Assembly: GCA_963796325.1 (NCBI GenBank) | Contig: CAWCLF010000001.1 | Coordinates: 2,108,001-2,172,000 of the forward strand | Origin: CAVYGN01 sp963796325 | GTDB taxonomy: Bacteria > Spirochaetota > Brevinematia > Brevinematales > JAOACQ01 | Reading direction: 5' to 3' | DNA length: 64,000 nt | Shown: positions 7,552 to 15,772 of the stretch, piece after piece | How the letters are laid out: every line of letters starts with the position of its first letter | Position numbering within the stretch: the stretch's first letter is position 1 | The notes under the pieces: generated by a model | Databases searched by the model: none | What the model saw: only the letters and a program-made list of their open reading frames with translations | Told to the model about the DNA's origin: nothing | Position numbers and translations under genes: made by a program

Positions 7552-8430
7552 TTAAGCAGCTTTTCTTAGTGCAAATGCTCCATAGTAAACTTCATCGGGG
7601 GTAGAGTATTCCAGGGATTGATGAAACCTTTCTTCGTTAAAAAATTTAAAGTAATTGTCTATTCCCTCCTTTAATTCTTTCATATCAGAGTAGTCTCTCA
7701 GATAAATTTCCTCGTACTTCAATGATCTCCAGAGCCTTTCAACATATATGTTATCCAGGGCCCTTCCTTTGCCGTCCATGCTGATTTGTATATTTCTGCT
7801 TTTTAATACATCGATAAACTTATCAGATGTAAACTGGCTCCCCTGATCGGTGTTGAATATAGCTGGAACTCCATACTTTCTCAAGGTTTCTTCCAGAACC
7901 TCGACGCAGAAATTAGCGTCCATTGTGTTGGATAATCTCCAGGATAAGACTTTACGGCTGTATAGATCGATAATCGCTGCCAAATAGACATAAGTTCCTT
8001 CCAACTTGACATAGGTTATATCCGTGGCCCAGGCATGGTTTGGAGCAAGAAAGTTTTTACCTTTCAACAAATATGAATATTTCGGGTGCGCTTTATTCGG
8101 AATGCTGGTCCTCATCCTGGGATATATCGCCCTAAGTCCTATCTTTTTCATCAATCGCCTGGTGATCTTCCTTGTCAGTCCATGGTCTTTTAACGACAAA
8201 CAAATTTTCCTATACCCATAAAAAGGGTGTTTATGGTATTCCTTCCTTATCAGGCTTACCTTTTCAAACTCATCATCTTCAATGGCAGAGCTGTTCGCAG
8301 GCTGGTAATAATACCAGGACCGTCCGATTTCTAAGCCCTTACAGAGCTTTGAAATTGAAATTCCTTGATTATTGCTCTCTAAAATTTCGGATCGTGTCCA
8401 AAGATAGCCTTGTACTTTTTTTTTAACACA
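7552..8430 (-). CDS. IS3-family transposase OrfB, expressed by -1 frameshift
   Basis: The catalytic transposase frame is open from the overlap with orfA: in-frame sequence WTRSEILESNNQGISIS, then EIGRSWYYYQP and HPFYGYRKI precede the first listed start at 8199. There is no good start codon, consistent with production as an OrfAB fusion through a -1 slip in an A9 run (T9 at 8416-8424 on the plus strand). The DDE triad is present in ATDITYV, FNTDQGSQF and NIYVERLW, with 57- and 35-residue spacers. It ends in YYGAFALRKAA. Upstream boundary approximate. Confidence 0.88.
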   Translation of the reverse strand, partial: CVKKKVQGYLWTRSEILESNNQGISISKLCKGLEIGRSWYYYQPANSSAIEDDEFEKVSLIRKEYHKHPFYGYRKICLSLKDHGLTRKITRRLMKKIGLRAIYPRMRTSIPNKAHPKYSYLLKGKNFLAPNHAWATDITYVKLEGTYVYLAAIIDLYSRKVLSWRLSNTMDANFCVEVLEETLRKYGVPAIFNTDQGSQFTSDKFIDVLKSRNIQISMDGKGRALDNIYVERLWRSLKYEEIYLRDYSDMKELKEGIDNYFKFFNEERFHQSLEYSTPDEVYYGAFALRKAA

Positions 8431-8684
8431 CTGTTTTCAATCTGCAATTCACCGAGTGCATTAATATACTGGTTTTCTTTTTCCTGATGCCTGCGTGCTT
8501 CATCACTTTTTTTATTGGGACGTTCAAATAATTCCGCAGCGCCTTCCAATAACTGCTTTTTCCATAGTCCTATCTGATTCGGGTGTACATCAAATTCAGA
8601 AGCCAGTTGAACAATCGTTTTTTGCTCTCGTATGGCTTCAAGAGCAACTCTCGCTTTAAACTCATTCGTAAAAGATTTTCTCAT
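8379..8684 (-). CDS. IS3-family transposase OrfA
   Basis: 101 residues starting at MRKSFTNEFK (ATG at 8684), chosen for its SD AAGGAGAG; an upstream in-frame extension to 8723 lacks one. The N-terminal helix-turn-helix (EFKARVALEAIREQ, then LASEFDVHPNQIGLWKK) binds the IS ends, and a C-terminal leucine-zipper-like helix follows. The gene ends GHDPKF after passing a run of nine adenines at which ribosomes can slip -1 into orfB. Confidence 0.9.
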   Translation of the reverse strand: MRKSFTNEFKARVALEAIREQKTIVQLASEFDVHPNQIGLWKKQLLEGAAELFERPNKKSDEARRHQEKENQYINALGELQIENSVLKKKYKAIFGHDPKF

Positions 8685-8763
8685 GGTGATTTCTCTCCTT
8701 TCTTGTTTTTCGGAGGATACCACCTTAAACTATCAGTTCAGATTGTGCAATTTTCAGGGCTCA

Positions 8764-10066
8764 TTATAGTTATCTAAAGAAAATCAATATAATACCCGGG
8801 ATTTGCGAAGTATTTAAAGGTGTAAGAAAAAGCAGGAAAGGCAAGGATATCGGGAAAATCATAAGCCAATTGATGTTCTACTTTATGGACGGAAGCAAAC
8901 AGACAATGACAAGATTCGACGAATTATCGGATAACGAAGGATACAGGAAGACAATCGAGACATCGAATAAGGATATGTGTTCCTCGCATACTATGAAAAG
9001 GTTTTTTAACATCGCAAGTAGTGCTATGTTTAAAAAGCTCCAGACTATTCTTTTACAACTTTTCATCTGGAGACTGAGAGTTGAAAAGCCAAAGATTGTG
9101 ATCCTGGGAATAGACACCATGGTGCTTGATAATAATGACGCGAAGAAAAGAGAAGGCGTGAGCCCGACCTATAAAAAGGTAAACGGTTATCACCCTTTGC
9201 ATATTTACTGGAAAAACTATGTTGTAAACATGGCTTTTCATGAAGGCAGCGAAGCCCCAAATCATGATAACGACCTGTTCGATTCGATAGAGGCGACGGT
9301 AAAGATAATCAGGAAAAAATACAACCATAAAATCCAGATTATTGTAGTATCCGATTGCGGATTTTCAGATCAGAAATATTTCAATTTCATGGATTCCTTG
9401 AAAGTGTATTTCATCTGCGGAGCAAAAATACTCGATTCGATCAAGCTGAAATTGATGCTGACACTTCCGAGAGAATGGGATAAATTCGAATACAGGCTTG
9501 AAAGCGGGGTAAGGCATTCCAATACGATAGAGTATCTTGATTTTAGGGACAAGCGTGACAGGTGGAAAAAAGACTATAGGGCCATATACATGAAGCAGGC
9601 CGATATCGACGGAGAGTTGCACCTTGAGTTTGACAGGCCCGAAACCTTGATCTACACCAATCTCGAAATCAAGGATGGGATAAAGAAGATAGGATTTAGG
9701 AAGTATCTTAAAGCGGAAGAAATAATCAGACTTTATCGAATGCGAGCTAAGGACGAACTTGTAAACCGGGGCCTGAAAGAATTTTCCGATGAAACGCTGC
9801 CGTTCAAAAGCTTCGATTCTAACGGAGTATATTACTATTTATCGCTGATATCGTATGATCTAATGGCGGCATTTCAGAAAGATGTTCTTTCTCCGATAAT
9901 CCCTGCTTGCAGTTATCCGGACACGGTAAGACGTCTGTTTATCGATATAGCCGGAAAGATAGTAAAAACCGGAGGAAGGATCGTTATTAAGTTTCGCATT
10001 GAAATAATAAAGCAACTGAATCTGTTTGAACTGTGGAAAAGATGCGCGGCGGCAAGTCCCTTTTAG
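8764..10066 (+). pseudogene. IS1380-family transposase, C-terminal part (split by IS3)
   Basis: The frame is open from the IS3 right end: YLKKINIIPGICEVFKG, then RKSRKGKD, then the main body. DDE-type catalytic residues are visible: GIDTMVLDN (Asp), VVSDCGF (Asp) and YRMRAKDELVNRGLKEF (the YREK-like Glu region). A TTG at 8870 allows a 398-residue truncated product that retains the catalytic core but lacks about 80 N-terminal residues. The right terminal repeat was not found. It is the host of the nested IS3 and is probably inactive. Confidence 0.85.
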
Positions 10067-10565
10067 TAAAGAGTAAGAGCATCTAAAAATACGGGGATAA
10101 CTGCGTTTTAAATTAATTATATGCTGAGATTTTTTGAAATGTTAGTTCCGCCAGGGTGACAAAATCATAAAAAATAACGAAATAGTAAAATTCCTGCATG
10201 ACCGACGTTAAAACCCGTCGATTTTATTTTCTCGATAAATAGAATCGCTCAATTTAGGTCTTTGGTTCTATACATGAAATTATCGAAAATTTGCTTTGCT
10301 AAATTAATGGATTTGGTGCCCGTGTTGAAAGCTGAACGCTGCCGGACAGCAAACGCTTATTTTGAACAGAAAACCTGATATAGTTATAGCCATTATTGCG
10401 CCGATTCAATCCCATAAACAAAATACCCCTTCACAGGTTATTACCGTAAAGGGTGGCTACAATTTGGCTTCAAAATGGCTGCAAGTTGTTAAATTGCCGT
10501 TTTTTTCGGTTTTTCGACTTCACTATCTCGTTTGCACACAACCAGATAGAAATTACATATTACTT
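10067..10565. other. Non-coding stretch between IS1380-type transposase and tRNA
   Basis: No credible gene. It should contain the right end of the IS1380-type element, but I see no matching inverted repeat. Short frames here have no SD and overlap the tRNA. Confidence 0.5.
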
Positions 10566-10639
<74 letters not shown>

Positions 10640-10649
10640 GGTAATCCGA

Positions 10650-10676
10650 TAAAAAAAAGCGGGTATCTCTACCCGC
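10650..10676 (-). terminator. Rho-independent terminator after DUF898 gene
   Basis: On the minus strand GCGGGTA-GAGA-TACCCGC (7-bp stem, 10659-10676) is followed by eight U residues (A run 10651-10658 on the plus strand). It lies between the DUF898 gene and tRNA-Arg. Confidence 0.9.
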
Positions 10677-10731
10677 CCCATTATTTTAATAAATGGCGCA
10701 GGGAATGTCAAATTCGGCCCTCGAACAGGAC

Positions 10732-11670
10732 CTATTTTGCAGGCAGGTAAAAAGTATCCTCTAAAACCCATTTATAAATTTTGACTGCGCCCCAGGGCAG
10801 ATAAATACCCAAGGTGATCAGTATCAGCAAAGCCTGCCCCCATATCAAGAGAAATCCGCGGCCGGTTTTCCCCTGGAATTCGAACCTTCCTAAAACCCTC
10901 CCTTCTCCATGTATTTCCGTGCGGGCGGCAAAATAACGGTAAATCCTGATATAAGCCGCCGGCCAGTATATAAAGAAAGTGATTAATGTCAGCAGAAGCT
11001 GTCCGAGCATGAATCCGACGGAAGGCCAGAATTGCGTGTTCCACCCGGTACTCCTGCCCTGCCATGAAGTGTTATTGAACATCCATTGGTAAATCTTATA
11101 TCCGAAAGGGATGAACAGGATTTGCGCCAGGACCTGGGAAGAAATTCTATACGGCATGCCAGCCGGGGAATTCCGGAAGGCCAGGCTGAAGGCAATCAGG
11201 ATGATTAAAGGAATATAATAAGCCCAGAGCATGGTGACAAAAAGTTCTCCTCCCCTTCCCTTGAATTCCAGCCTTTTCCCGTCATAATCGATCTGTGTGA
11301 TGATATAATTCATAATTTTCCTTATATACCACGGGAGATAAATTGTTAACGTTATTATGGAAAGGAAGATGCCGAGAAGATTCATCCCTATGAAAGCGGG
11401 TATGCTTCCGTTGAATTTAAACTGCCTCCCGTTAAATTCGATGCGGTTGATAAATTTTCGATATGCCTTGATGCACCAGCCGATAATACACAGCAAAACA
11501 ATAAAGATTCCAATGCAGCAGAAAACTGTAATCAACGCCGGATAATTATAGGAAGCGCTGGTTACGATCTCCAGGCTGCAGGCTATTATAACCGCCATAA
11601 GCAAATAAAGGAAAAGGAAAAGCAAGAACCAGTTTTTTCCTGTTAAAGTAAATCCGAATGATTTTTGCAT
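10732..11670 (-). CDS. DUF898 (YjgN-like) multi-pass membrane protein
   Basis: 312 residues. It has three repeats of the DUF898 pattern, in which an extracytoplasmic FxFxG-type strand (FNGRQFKFNG, YDGKRLEFKGRG, LGRFEFQGKTG) is followed by helices ending in T-x-x-IYLPW or FIYWP (residues about 100, 240 and 290). Five or more transmembrane helices. The family resembles E. coli YjgN; its function is unknown. It is a single-gene unit with its own terminator. Confidence 0.85.
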   Translation of the reverse strand: MQKSFGFTLTGKNWFLLFLFLYLLMAVIIACSLEIVTSASYNYPALITVFCCIGIFIVLLCIIGWCIKAYRKFINRIEFNGRQFKFNGSIPAFIGMNLLGIFLSIITLTIYLPWYIRKIMNYIITQIDYDGKRLEFKGRGGELFVTMLWAYYIPLIILIAFSLAFRNSPAGMPYRISSQVLAQILFIPFGYKIYQWMFNNTSWQGRSTGWNTQFWPSVGFMLGQLLLTLITFFIYWPAAYIRIYRYFAARTEIHGEGRVLGRFEFQGKTGRGFLLIWGQALLILITLGIYLPWGAVKIYKWVLEDTFYLPAK

Positions 11671-11973
11671 TTTAAACCTCCCGGCTTGTTATCAATTTTA
11701 ATATCAGAAGAATATATAATAAGACCATTTGAAAATAAAGCAATAGGGATTCAGAATTTTTGGCGGTTGAGTGCTGCTTGATGCTGTAAGAAAATGAGGG
11801 GAAAGCTTTCCATCGGAATTATATCGCATAATTGATGTAATTTTTTAATTGCCTATGTCAAGACCTTGCTTGATCGCCAATTTATTATTATAATATGATA
11901 TTTGATTACTGATAAATTAATTAGTATCTTTTTTAATACTGGATTTTTATTATTTATCAATTAAGGGTTTTTT
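11671..11973. other. Divergent intergenic region between DUF898 and lipoprotein genes
   Basis: AT-rich with no gene. It contains the likely plus-strand promoter at 11866-11894; no clear minus-strand promoter was picked out. Confidence 0.5.
11866..11894 (+). promoter_or_regulatory. Promoter candidate for lipoprotein gene
   Basis: -35 TTGCTT, 17-bp spacer and a consensus -10 TATAAT at 11889-11894, about 80 nt before the ATG. The -35 is weak (3 of 6 matches). Confidence 0.45.
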
Positions 11974-13404
11974 ATGCTGAAAAACGGATTGACTCTTTTA
12001 ATAATTTTCCTGTGGGCGATACTCGCGGCAGGCTGCAGTATTTTATATCCTCCGGGCTTGAGCCAGGGTTCATCTTCTTCCGCCGTATCGAGTTCCGCTT
12101 CATCCGCATCTTCGATATCAAGTTCTTCCGCCTCATCTTCATCTCTTTCAGGGCCCGCTGTCACAATGACGAATCCGGCTTTTAACACCAATGTCCAGGA
12201 TACAAATATCGTATTGAACGGCATCGCTTCGGACGGCATAACCAACATCACGGCTGTATATCTTTCTGTAAACGGCGGCGCATTTTCTACTGTAACCGGA
12301 ACGACTTCCTGGACGACTAATATTACCATAACACTCAATAGCAATACAATTTCGGTTTACTGCATAGATGCGGCAGGAAATTACAGTATTACCAATATGA
12401 GGAAAATCAACCTTTTTATATGGAGAAACCTGAACCTGTTTGTAGGATTGGCAAGTTATTGCTGTGTAGCGATCGGACAGGGCGGCATCCCTTATATTGC
12501 CTATCAGGATTCGACATCCCGGCCCACGGTGCTCACTTACAGCGGTTCGTCATGGAATCCTGTAGGAACAGCAGGATTTACCGCCGGAAAACCGGCTTAT
12601 CTTTCTTTGGCTGTAAACCCGGCCGGAACTCCATATGTGGCTTACCAGGATAATAATAATATAAATAAGCCGTCCGTCTGGTCATATAACGGATCGATAT
12701 GGACCGAAACCGGAGGCGGACCGATATCGTCAGCCGCGGCTTTCTATACCTCGGTTACATTCGATTCGTCAGGTAATCCGGTCGTTGTATATTCGGATTA
12801 CAGCAATAACAATATTGCCACCGTGCAAGAATTCAACGGTTCGATATGGACGCCTACGACAATTTCATCCGGCCCGTCAGCTTACACAGCGATTACGGCC
12901 GATAAGGCGGGAATACTCTACGCGGTTTTCCAGGACGGGGGAAGCAATTTAATTGTCATGACTAACGCCGGCGGAGGCTGGGCTAAATTGGGTCCCTCGT
13001 TCCCCTCTACTTTGGCAAGCGCAACTTATTCAACTATTACAGTCGATCAAACCGGGGTACCCTATGTTGCATATCTCGATTCGCTCCTTGGCGGCATTTC
13101 GGTAGCGACATTTACAGGCGGAAGCTGGGTTTTTGTCGGCAGTCCCGGTTTCTCGAGTTCCGCCGGTTATATTTCCATAGCCATAGGCCCCGGTAATGTA
13201 CCTTACGTAGCCTTCCGAGGTACGGGCACAGGATTCGCGACTGTACTGAAATATGCCGATCCTGCATGGGTAAGTACCTCTAACGGGAACATTTCACCGG
13301 GATCAGCTTTTAATGAATCGATAGCTATCGACCGGAACGGCTTCCTGTACTTATTTTATTGCGACGGCAGCAGCATCGGAGCAGTTATGAAATATGCCCC
13401 CTGA
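11974..13404 (+). CDS. Lipoprotein with Ser-rich linker, Ig-like domain and propeller-like repeats
   Basis: 476 residues. A signal peptide with lipobox AAGC gives a lipidated Cys near residue 21. A Ser/Ala-only linker (about residues 31-57) separates the anchor from a bacterial Ig-like domain (TNPAFNTNVQDTNIVLNG to ISVYCIDAAGN, about residues 60-145). The remaining 330 residues contain at least seven imperfect 45-55-residue repeats built on G-x-PYVAYQD-type strands followed by SYNGSxW strands, suggesting a beta-propeller. Probably displayed on the outer membrane or cell surface; ligand unknown. It is flanked by intergenic regions on both sides, so likely transcribed alone. Confidence 0.78.
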   Translation: MLKNGLTLLIIFLWAILAAGCSILYPPGLSQGSSSSAVSSSASSASSISSSSASSSSLSGPAVTMTNPAFNTNVQDTNIVLNGIASDGITNITAVYLSVNGGAFSTVTGTTSWTTNITITLNSNTISVYCIDAAGNYSITNMRKINLFIWRNLNLFVGLASYCCVAIGQGGIPYIAYQDSTSRPTVLTYSGSSWNPVGTAGFTAGKPAYLSLAVNPAGTPYVAYQDNNNINKPSVWSYNGSIWTETGGGPISSAAAFYTSVTFDSSGNPVVVYSDYSNNNIATVQEFNGSIWTPTTISSGPSAYTAITADKAGILYAVFQDGGSNLIVMTNAGGGWAKLGPSFPSTLASATYSTITVDQTGVPYVAYLDSLLGGISVATFTGGSWVFVGSPGFSSSAGYISIAIGPGNVPYVAFRGTGTGFATVLKYADPAWVSTSNGNISPGSAFNESIAIDRNGFLYLFYCDGSSIGAVMKYAP

Positions 13405-13475
13405 AAGCCTTAAAAAATCGGAACGGCAGCCGGATCAGGTATTTATGCATGGAAGGCTTCTTTGTTTTTTTTATT
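13405..13475 (+). terminator. Possible terminator after lipoprotein gene
   Basis: AAGCCTT (13405-13411) can pair with AAGGCTT (13453-13459) across a long loop, followed by a T-rich tract. The long loop makes this weak. Confidence 0.35.
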
Positions 13476-13490
13476 TTTTTATATTATAAT
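13462..13490 (+). promoter_or_regulatory. Promoter candidate for Cys-rich small protein / cysE
   Basis: TTGTTT (13462-13467), 17-bp spacer, consensus TATAAT (13485-13490). The -35 matches only in its first three bases. The resulting leader would begin just before the hairpin at 13521. Confidence 0.45.
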
Positions 13491-13520
13491 TCTTTAGTTG
13501 CGGGCACCTAAAAAAACCGT

Positions 13521-13538
13521 CCCTAAGGGACGGTAAGG
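13521..13538. repeat. Perfect GC-rich hairpin in the leader
   Basis: CCGTCCC-TAA-GGGACGG within a longer ACCGTCCC/GGGACGGT pairing. A run of A precedes it on the plus strand, so it would act as an intrinsic terminator only for minus-strand transcripts. On the plus strand it is a stable leader hairpin just upstream of the SD of the gene at 13549. Confidence 0.7.
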
Positions 13539-13548
13539 CAGGTATATT

Positions 13549-13749
13549 ATGGCTGGAACTCTTAAAATCTGTCCCCTGACAAAACAGAATTGCGATCCGT
13601 TCGACTGGACCGACAAGGATGCTGCCAACCGTAATTGCACTTTTTATGTGGTGCCGGAGCATACGATCGGCCAGTGTCTTTATATCGAAGCTATGAAATC
13701 TATTCCTAAGATTGCAGAAAGTATTAAAAATTTAAAGATCAGCACTTAA
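13549..13749 (+). CDS. Small Cys-containing hypothetical protein
   Basis: 66 residues with four Cys in a CPLTKQNC...NC...C arrangement (residues about 8, 15, 29, 43), suggesting a metal site or cluster. No signal peptide and no family recognised. An SD-like ggcagg precedes the ATG. It ends 14 nt before the serine acetyltransferase gene and is probably co-transcribed with it. Confidence 0.65.
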   Translation: MAGTLKICPLTKQNCDPFDWTDKDAANRNCTFYVVPEHTIGQCLYIEAMKSIPKIAESIKNLKIST

Positions 13750-13763
13750 AGAGCGGGGTAAAT

Positions 13764-14693
13764 ATGGAGTTGAATACATGGCTTAACAAGGACCTTCCCG
13801 TTGTTGCACATAAGCTTGAAAATCTCAACAGCCGTAACATTATGAGCGAAAACACCATCGGATTTACAGGCAAGGAAACAGTATACAAGATTATCAGGGA
13901 ACTCCGCGGGGCGCTTTTCCCCGGAGTTTTCGACGAACAGCCCTTCGATAAATCAAGGACCAATATCCTTGTGGGCAATCTGTTAAGGGATGCGGCAATC
14001 GATCTTTCGACCATACTGGAAAAGGCCTTCGAGTTTTACTGCCTCAGGGAAAATTGCGAAGAATGCGACTGCAGGAAAAAGGCGAACGAAGTTACTATCA
14101 ACCTTCTTGAAAGCCTGCCGAAAATAAGGGAGATCCTCCAGCAGGACATCGTAGCGGCATTCAACGGAGACCCTGCCGCCAAATCCGAGGAGGAAATCAT
14201 CCTGAGCTATCCTTCGATAGAGGCCCTGAGCATCTACAGGCTTGCGCATTTTCTCTGCGAAAAAGACGTCCCCGTCATCCCCCGTATTATGTCGGAATAC
14301 GCTCACCAGAAAACAGGCATCGATATTCATCCGGGCGCTTCAATAGGTTCTCCGTTTTTTATCGATCATGGGACAGGAGTCGTTATCGGCGAAACCTGCA
14401 CTATCGGGAATAACGTAAAGCTTTACCAGGGTGTGACGCTGGGCGCTAAAAGCTTTCCCCTGGATGATAACGGTCATCCTATCAAGGGTACGAAAAGGCA
14501 TCCCGATATTGAGGATAATGTTATAGTTTATGCGGGAGCGACAATCCTGGGCGGAAGCACCTGCATAGGGCATGACTCCGAAATCGGAGGTAATGTCTGG
14601 CTGACCCATTCTGTTCCGCCTTACACTCATGTTTACAATCCTCAGCCGTCCCCTATAGTCAGGCATAAAAAACCTGTCAGGATTAAAGTCTGA
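13764..14693 (+). CDS. cysE: Serine O-acetyltransferase (EpsC/SAT type)
   Basis: 309 residues. Acetylates L-serine with acetyl-CoA to O-acetylserine, the precursor of cysteine. The N-terminal 180 residues are the long helical SAT domain with an extra Cys-rich insertion (CLRENCEECDCRKK). The C-terminal left-handed beta-helix of hexapeptide repeats runs from GIDIHPGASIG through GVVIGETCTIG to VKLYQGVTLG, and includes the catalytic His-containing HPGA and DHGTG segments. The family is typical of EpsC-type bacterial SATs. It is preceded by a small Cys-rich protein. The plain symbol cysE is by function. Confidence 0.9.
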   Translation: MELNTWLNKDLPVVAHKLENLNSRNIMSENTIGFTGKETVYKIIRELRGALFPGVFDEQPFDKSRTNILVGNLLRDAAIDLSTILEKAFEFYCLRENCEECDCRKKANEVTINLLESLPKIREILQQDIVAAFNGDPAAKSEEEIILSYPSIEALSIYRLAHFLCEKDVPVIPRIMSEYAHQKTGIDIHPGASIGSPFFIDHGTGVVIGETCTIGNNVKLYQGVTLGAKSFPLDDNGHPIKGTKRHPDIEDNVIVYAGATILGGSTCIGHDSEIGGNVWLTHSVPPYTHVYNPQPSPIVRHKKPVRIKV

Positions 14694-14705
14694 CGGGACA
14701 GGAAG

Positions 14706-15170
14706 TTACATAATAAGATCGATAATAAGCCCCTTTATACCGTTGACAAGTTTGAGATACGACAGCCTGTTATTTTCATTGGAAAGTATCATTTTAGCGA
14801 TAAGAGAGAGTTTTAAATCGATCGTCTCGATGGTTTTGTAAATCTTTTGTTTTGAAAAACTCACTCTTGATACTGTATCATGCACTTCCAGGTTGCTCAT
14901 CAATATTGAAAGGAATGCTTTAATATGCTTTTTATACTCATTGAAATTTTCAGGGGTCGGATTCTTTGAAAGATTCTCGCCGTATTGGGTCAACTGATCT
15001 GCCAGTTTCCTGAAATCGCCTCCGGAATTTTCAAGATCGGCTTCTAATGTGTTTTCCTGATCGATATTTTTAAGCGCATCTGCAAAATTCCCATCCTGCT
15101 TTGAAACCGTTCCTTCCTTTTTAAGAAAGCTTTTACCCGATAATGGTTTTGTCTCAATTCTCATTTGCAA
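14706..15170 (-). CDS. YaaR/DUF327 family protein
   Basis: 154 residues, all-helical and charged. Pattern typical of YaaR: FADALKNI near residue 30, YKKHIKAFLSILMSN, then KIYKTIETIDLKLSLIAK, and a C-terminal LVNGIKGLIIDLIM. Known from Firmicutes and spirochaetes, without an established role. It lies 6 nt downstream of queD on the same strand and so is probably co-transcribed with it. It converges with cysE (12-nt gap). Confidence 0.8.
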   Translation of the reverse strand: MQMRIETKPLSGKSFLKKEGTVSKQDGNFADALKNIDQENTLEADLENSGGDFRKLADQLTQYGENLSKNPTPENFNEYKKHIKAFLSILMSNLEVHDTVSRVSFSKQKIYKTIETIDLKLSLIAKMILSNENNRLSYLKLVNGIKGLIIDLIM

Positions 15171-15176
15171 TCCCTG

Positions 15177-15539
15177 TCATTTCCTGAGTGTTACGAAACT
15201 TGTTTCGGTTTCCCACAAAACTATTTCATAAAGTTCATAGCTGTCGCTTTCAAATATACTTTCAAGCTCTTTCCAAATCCAGTCGGCAATATTTTCCGCA
15301 GTGGACAGTTTTATTGTATCGTTAATGTAGCTGTGATCCAGTTTATCTATTATCTTTTCCTGGACACGGTTTTTTAACATGCCGAAATCCATCATCATTC
15401 CCGTTTCCGGATCGGCCTTTCCTCCAAGCGTAACACGGAGCCTGTAAGTATGTCCATGAAGATTTTCACATTTACCTTTATAATTGATAAGATTGTGAGC
15501 GGCATCGAATTTGAATTCCTGTGATAATAAAAGTTCCAT
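15177..15539 (-). CDS. queD: 6-carboxy-5,6,7,8-tetrahydropterin synthase (QueD)
   Basis: 120 residues. Converts 7,8-dihydroneopterin triphosphate to 6-carboxytetrahydropterin in the queuosine pathway. The zinc His residues (FDAAHNL and HGHTY) and the catalytic Cys (GKCENLHGH) are present, as are the LDHSYIND motif and a C-terminal WETETSF. No other queuosine genes are nearby. Confidence 0.92.
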   Translation of the reverse strand: MELLLSQEFKFDAAHNLINYKGKCENLHGHTYRLRVTLGGKADPETGMMMDFGMLKNRVQEKIIDKLDHSYINDTIKLSTAENIADWIWKELESIFESDSYELYEIVLWETETSFVTLRK

Positions 15540-15580
15540 AAAATTATGATAATCGCCTGCCTCTTTTTTGTCAAATGGCG

Positions 15581-15764
15581 ACTCAGTCGACAGCGATAGT
15601 CCACAGTCGACAGTAAAGAGTAACGATTTATTAACCCGTAACTCGTTACTTTGAACTCGTTACTCGTTTTTGCCATAAAGCCCGATTTAAAATATAATAT
15701 GGCCTCTGCTTGCCATTTTAAAAAATACTTTCATATATTATTGACTGTCGACTGACGACTGAGT
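15581..15764. repeat. Inverted-repeat element built of CGACAGT-type heptads, upstream of dnaE
   Basis: The outer arms ACTCAGTCGAC (15581-15591) and GACTGAGT (15757-15764) are complementary. Further CAGTCGACAGT and ACTGTCGACTG copies lie just inside, and an inner hairpin pairs GAGTAACGA (15619-15627) with a later TCGTTACTC. A related segment occurs at 32840-32900. It looks like a small MITE-like intergenic repeat that also carries or abuts the dnaE promoter. Confidence 0.7.
15670..15698 (+). promoter_or_regulatory. Sigma70-like promoter for dnaE
   Basis: -35 TTGCCA (5 of 6), exactly 17 bp, -10 TATAAT (6 of 6) at 15693-15698, about 70 nt before the dnaE start. It lies inside the repeat element. 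Confidence 0.7.
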
Positions 15765-15772
15765 GGGGGAAA

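Larger units (their letters stand above)
7501..8763 (-). mobile_element. IS3-family element nested inside an IS1380-type transposase gene
   Basis: 1263 bp with imperfect terminal inverted repeats. The left end TGCGCCCTTTG... and the reverse-complemented right end TGAGCCCTGAA... share GCCCT, then ACAAT at identical spacing, then GTTTAAGGTG and TATCC. It carries overlapping orfA/orfB on the minus strand. No clear flanking target duplication is visible, although the host frame would be restored by a 4-bp duplication. Confidence 0.85.

Noticed and set aside
15581..15764. Heptad arrays considered as a CRISPR or tandem repeat
   Set aside because: No regular spacers or repeat length; the pattern is inverted and intergenic.
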